64,000 nt of DNA from contig OX359245.1 in the NCBI GenBank assembly GCA_947179485.1, positions 32,785,067-32,849,066 of the forward strand, in the 5' to 3' direction. The stretch comes from Allacma fusca. Taxonomy: Eukaryota; Arthropoda; Collembola; Symphypleona; Sminthuridae. Under the pieces are notes generated by a model, which ran no database searches, was not told the DNA's origin, and worked only from the letters and a program-made list of their open reading frames with translations. Below are positions 60,206 to 64,000 of the stretch, in pieces; the stretch's first letter is position 1; each line of letters opens with the position of its first letter. The position numbers and the translations under genes are program-made.

Positions 60206-63200
60206 TTATGAACAGCGAACAAGCATTGAATGGAATAAATTTTCCACTGCTTGTATATTATGTCGTGTAGACCTTCGGAATTCTTCATCTTTACGAGTGT
60301 AAAAATCCGAGGGGATTATTTTTTGTGAATCCTCTTCTAAAATTTGTTGTTGAGTTCTTCTGATTCTTTTTGTAGGCAGTGTAATTGATTCGGATTGTTG
60401 TAAATTTGCACTTAATGGTTCATTATGATTTGATAGTGCCGTAGATTGATCAATTATTGTAGGTAGGTCAGGTGTTGACTCTTTAGAAGGGTTGGATTCC
60501 AATGGGGGAAGGCTACCTCTTGGGGGAGGGGGGCCTTCCATAGGGGGAGGGGTTTGGGTGGGGCCCTCGGGATCGTGAGGTCCTAGAGGGGTCATGCCCG
60601 ATTTTTCTTCCTCTAAAGACTTAGTAAATTTTTCAGGGTCAGGTGAGGTCACAGGACCTGTAGAGTCAGGAGGAGCTTGTGTTAAATCGTGTAAATTTGT
60701 GGACTGCTCTGGATTCGGAGCTTGTTGTGTTGTATTCAATAAAGATGGCAGTTTTAACCAGTTTGGTCGTTCATAATATTTTTTGAGTCTTGAAACGTGT
60801 ACTGTCATTGTTTTCATAGTCGTGCCAGTGGAACCTCGGATTGTATAATTAACCGCGGATGGAATGTCAACAATACTGAAGGGGCCTTTCCAGCGGGGAA
60901 GGATTTTTGTGCTTACTCCCGGCTGAATGGAAGTGTGCTCTAAGAGCACATTATCCCCTATTTCATATGTAACTGTGCGTTTACTTTTGTTAACTCGGGC
61001 AGCATATTTTTCGCGGTGGCGTGTAATAATATCATGTGTCAATTTCCATAGTGTGTCCATATTTTGAATATTTGGATGTTCAGGGGAAAACGTGGGGAAG
61101 GCATTTCTAAGAGGAGTCCGAGCATTGAATCCGTGGAGAAGGAAGAACGGGGTGTATCCATGAGAAGTGTGTTGGGTATTATTTAAATGAAAGGTCAAAG
61201 CGGGGAGTGCTAATGGCCAGTCAGTTTTAGCTTCAGCAAGGTACATCGCGATGGCATCACCGAGCGTCTGGTGGGTCCTTTCCACGAGCCCTTGGCTCTC
61301 AGGGTGGAACGTGGTTGAGTAGCTGATGTTAAAGCTGAATATTTTCGATAACTCCGAGATAACTGAGTTATTAAATTCCGTGCCTTGATCTGTTTGTATT
61401 ATTTCAGGCAGGGAGTATAAACAGGCGAGTTTGTTGCAGATAAAATTTGCAATTGTTTTAGCATCTGCAATGGGGACGACGTCAGTGACTAAAAATTTAG
61501 TCAAGTAGCATATAGCTGTAATGATGTATCGTGGGCGACCGGCTTGATTCGTGAGGGGACCTTGGATGTCCATTTGGACGCGTTCAAAAGGGCGTAGGGG
61601 GATCGGTATATACTGGAATTCTCCAGGTTGCTTCTGTCCTCTGGGAGTTTTTCGCTCTTGGCAGATGGGGCAGGATTGAATAAATGCATGGATATCTTTG
61701 GACATGGTTCTCCAGTAAAAACTAGTTTGTAGCTTCCGTAAAGTTTTTGTGTGGCCCATATGGCACACAGAATTGTGATGTTTTTGAATTATGTCAGGGA
61801 CCATTTGCTTGGGAATTACGATGAGGGAGGTTTCACCTTGTTTGGAATTGTATTTATATAAAATACCATTAATTAGCGTATATTTTGATTTCAACTTCCA
61901 AGTTGTAGGGAGCTTAGTAATGATTTTCGCTATGGCTTGATCATTCATCTGTTCTTCTTTGAGGGTGGAAATGCTAATAGCATTAATGGACAAGCAGGCA
62001 TCATTGTCAGTTTCGGAATGGTCAGGTTCCCCAAATGGGTTGCGACTGAGGCAGTCAGCTACACGATGTGTAGTGCCTTTAACATATTGTATGGTAATGT
62101 CATAGGGCATGAGTAACAATTGGAGGCGTTGAAGTTTCGGATCGTCCTTGGTTTTTATAATATAACAGAGGCTATGGTGATCCGTCCTTACGGTGAATGG
62201 AATGCCTAAGAGGTATTCTTTTAGTTTCATAGTAGCCCAAGTGATGGCTAACAATTCTAGCAGGCGAATGTTATATTTTTGTTCATACTTATTCAATTTT
62301 CTACTGAGGAAATATATGGGGTGTTCGTGTCCGTCAGGTTGAAGCTGGGTGAGATAGGCTCCGATACCTAGTAAAGATGCATCCGTGTATAGGAAGGTAG
62401 GTTTATTGGGGTCATAATGCGCTAGTACGGGTTGACAAATGAGTAGGTTCTTCAAAGCCTCGAATGCCTGTTGGCATTCTTGTGTCCATTCAAAGGGTAC
62501 ATTTTGTCTGGTCAGTTCGCGGAGGGGCGAAGCAATTTGTGAAAAATGTGGAATAAATCTGCGGAAAAAGTTGGCCATGCCTAAGAATGACTGGACTGAT
62601 TTGACATCACGTGGAGTTGGCATGTTGCGAATTCCATCGAGATTTTCGTTGTACGGCTGTATGCCGTAAGCGGTTATTGTGAAGCCCAGTAGGTGAATTT
62701 TCTCAAAACCGAACCGACACTTGGTGGGTTCGAATTTCAAGTTGTGCTCATTGAAGCGGTCAAAGATTTTTCGGAGTTGGCTGATATGGTCATCGATCGT
62801 CTTGCTGGCCACGACGATGTCGTCTACGTATGCCATTGCAGTGGAGTATTTTAAATCTGATAAAATGACATCTATAAGGCGGCAAAAATGGGATGGGGAG
62901 TTTTTCGTGCCGAAGGGCATCATGAGGTATTGAAATTGGCCATCCTTTGTGATAAAACTGAGCTTTTCACGGGAATCTTTGTCAACAGTGATTTGGTGGA
63001 AACCTTGGGCAAGGTCTAGAGTGCTAAAGTATTTCTGGTTTTGAAGTCTTCTCAAGATGTCGTCAATGTTTGGGAGGGGCCAATGCATGGCTTTTGTTAA
63101 TTTATTCAAAGATCTAAAGTCAATGACCATTCTGGGTTTGCGTAGTCCTTCGTCGTTAGGTTTTTTGAGGATAATAATTACAGGACTGGTAAAGGGGGAC

Positions 63201-64000
63201 GTGGATGGTTCAATGATGTTGTTGTGAAGTAGTTTCTGTACTTCGGCATTAATAATCTGGTCCTGGAAGGCCGATGTCCTATAAGCCTTGTGAGCAACAA
63301 TTTGCTGGTGTTCCAATTCGACTTTAAATGGGATGGTGCCACATTTGCCTAGTTCGTTAGGGTGAAATGCAAAGGAGCTACGGTATTCTTTGAGTAAGTT
63401 CCTGATTTTGATTGTATCTTCAGTGTTGAGCTCGGGGTTAATTTTAAAGGAGGCTACTTCGTTGTGAAGTTGGGAGTTGTTAATGGCATTAATCGGGATA
63501 GGATCCATAGAGTGGTCATGATATTCTAAAGGTGTGATGTGACCTAAACCGAGGCCGTCTGGTAGGGTGACGGGAATATTGGTGGGATTAGTGACAAGAA
63601 AAAATTTAGAAGTGGGAGACAGGATGGAGTGTGGAGCGAGAACATTATAATCATTGTAAAGAGAAGGATGAGGTTTAAAATACATTGGAATATTTTCCTC
63701 GCAGGGATGAAAAGTCGGGATAGTGACATGAGACCTGGGGCGAATAACTTGAGTGCCTAGTACTCGTAGTACATGATTAGGTTTGGTGTGTGAAACACAT
63801 AAAATGGGAAGGGTTGCAGATGTTGTAGGTTTGGGAGGTATAGTAGGTTGGCAAGATGTAGAAGTGGGCATAGTTTTGATAGTAGCTCTGAGAGAAGTGG
63901 AAATCCTGCGACGGTATGGGTTGGATGACCTATGGTAGTAACCCTTGTCAGACTCGTCTGAGGTAGTATATGTTGAATAGTGCTGCGGTCTTCGGAAATA
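60206..64000 (-). CDS. Ty3/gypsy retrotransposon Pol polyprotein, open at right edge
   Basis: A single - strand frame without stops from the window edge to 60206. At least 1260 codons are visible; the first in-frame Met used here is at 63871, but the frame is open upstream of it. Domains, counted from that Met: reverse transcriptase (about 210-400) with MVIDFRSLN, LDLAQGFHQ and the YVDD catalytic box at about 347-350; RNase H with YTDAS near 492; integrase with an HHCC zinc motif (about 695-740) and a D,D-35-E core (MDIQGP, QTDQGTEFN, GLVERTHQ; exactly 35 residues between the second Asp and the Glu); a GPF-type module (RWKGPFSIVD); and a proline-rich tail of about 150 residues. No chromodomain or envelope is seen. 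Protease and Gag lie beyond the edge. The unbroken frame suggests a recent insertion. Confidence 0.95.
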   Translation of the reverse strand, partial: YFRRPQHYSTYTTSDESDKGYYHRSSNPYRRRISTSLRATIKTMPTSTSCQPTIPPKPTTSATLPILCVSHTKPNHVLRVLGTQVIRPRSHVTIPTFHPCEENIPMYFKPHPSLYNDYNVLAPHSILSPTSKFFLVTNPTNIPVTLPDGLGLGHITPLEYHDHSMDPIPINAINNSQLHNEVASFKINPELNTEDTIKIRNLLKEYRSSFAFHPNELGKCGTIPFKVELEHQQIVAHKAYRTSAFQDQIINAEVQKLLHNNIIEPSTSPFTSPVIIILKKPNDEGLRKPRMVIDFRSLNKLTKAMHWPLPNIDDILRRLQNQKYFSTLDLAQGFHQITVDKDSREKLSFITKDGQFQYLMMPFGTKNSPSHFCRLIDVILSDLKYSTAMAYVDDIVVASKTIDDHISQLRKIFDRFNEHNLKFEPTKCRFGFEKIHLLGFTITAYGIQPYNENLDGIRNMPTPRDVKSVQSFLGMANFFRRFIPHFSQIASPLRELTRQNVPFEWTQECQQAFEALKNLLICQPVLAHYDPNKPTFLYTDASLLGIGAYLTQLQPDGHEHPIYFLSRKLNKYEQKYNIRLLELLAITWATMKLKEYLLGIPFTVRTDHHSLCYIIKTKDDPKLQRLQLLLMPYDITIQYVKGTTHRVADCLSRNPFGEPDHSETDNDACLSINAISISTLKEEQMNDQAIAKIITKLPTTWKLKSKYTLINGILYKYNSKQGETSLIVIPKQMVPDIIQKHHNSVCHMGHTKTLRKLQTSFYWRTMSKDIHAFIQSCPICQERKTPRGQKQPGEFQYIPIPLRPFERVQMDIQGPLTNQAGRPRYIITAICYLTKFLVTDVVPIADAKTIANFICNKLACLYSLPEIIQTDQGTEFNNSVISELSKIFSFNISYSTTFHPESQGLVERTHQTLGDAIAMYLAEAKTDWPLALPALTFHLNNTQHTSHGYTPFFLLHGFNARTPLRNAFPTFSPEHPNIQNMDTLWKLTHDIITRHREKYAARVNKSKRTVTYEIGDNVLLEHTSIQPGVSTKILPRWKGPFSIVDIPSAVNYTIRGSTGTTMKTMTVHVSRLKKYYERPNWLKLPSLLNTTQQAPNPEQSTNLHDLTQAPPDSTGPVTSPDPEKFTKSLEEEKSGMTPLGPHDPEGPTQTPPPMEGPPPPRGSLPPLESNPSKESTPDLPTIIDQSTALSNHNEPLSANLQQSESITLPTKRIRRTQQQILEEDSQKIIPSDFYTRKDEEFRRSTRHNIQAVENLFHSMLVRCS

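Noticed and set aside
1-64000. tRNA, rRNA or CRISPR arrays, and operon-type promoters or terminators
   Set aside because: I saw no tRNA-like clover-leaf with conserved arms, no rRNA, and no regularly spaced direct repeats. The window is eukaryotic.

Overview
This is an AT-rich eukaryotic nuclear window. Genes are split by short GT-AG introns, and DNA transposons, Helitrons and an LTR retrotransposon are frequent. The mix of CYP2-like P450s, secreted carboxylesterase-like proteins and a bacterial-type (YwrD-like) gamma-glutamyltranspeptidase points to an arthropod. My best guess is a springtail (Collembola), by inference from family content only. All gene models were spliced by hand; exon coordinates are in the entries.

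Layout, 0-52 kb: a mixed gene array amplified as a unit. The parts are a GGT-like gene on the + strand, a cytochrome P450 on the - strand converging on it, and a carboxylesterase-like gene on the - strand. Three P450s keep full 488-codon frames (A 331-3903, B 24169-26748, C 42205-45168). Two GGTs are intact at 546 codons (10004-14390, 18988-22238) and a third is a pseudogene (37418-38871). Two esterase-like genes have full frames (570 and 568 codons; 29292-32184, 49052-51667). Between them lie P450 relics (7.4-8.6, 15.7-18.0, 35.4-36.0 kb) and esterase relics (23.7, 34.5 and 41.4 kb). Bases 1-300 resemble the 3' flank of a GGT, so another copy probably lies just left of the window.

Two kinds of putative pseudoenzyme stand out. 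P450-A has Ser where the haem-ligand Cys should be, in an otherwise intact frame. Both esterase-like proteins lack the whole Ser-Glu-His triad (Asp or Tyr, Asn, Asn) but keep signal peptide, frame and splice sites. The GGTs keep the nucleophilic Thr.

52-58 kb: a six-exon gene for a DUF4806-type protein (53710-55444) sits inside a 2.7-kb segment with CCCAGTC inverted ends and reiterated GGCGAC motifs, so it may be a DNA transposon. Then come a TACCCG-repeat element with a nested MITE and a 968-bp hAT-like element.

58.4-64 kb: a Ty3/gypsy retrotransposon on the - strand, with a probable 3' LTR (58445-59006) and an uninterrupted pol frame running off the right edge.

Many hAT-like non-autonomous elements (8-bp target duplications readable by eye) interrupt introns and relics. 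A Helitron (47582-48645) and a hAT element (39730-40528) have their empty sites preserved in the paralogous block, so they post-date the block duplication. A P450 (oxidation), a GGT/acylase-type hydrolase and an esterase-fold protein could serve one small-molecule pathway, but that is inference.
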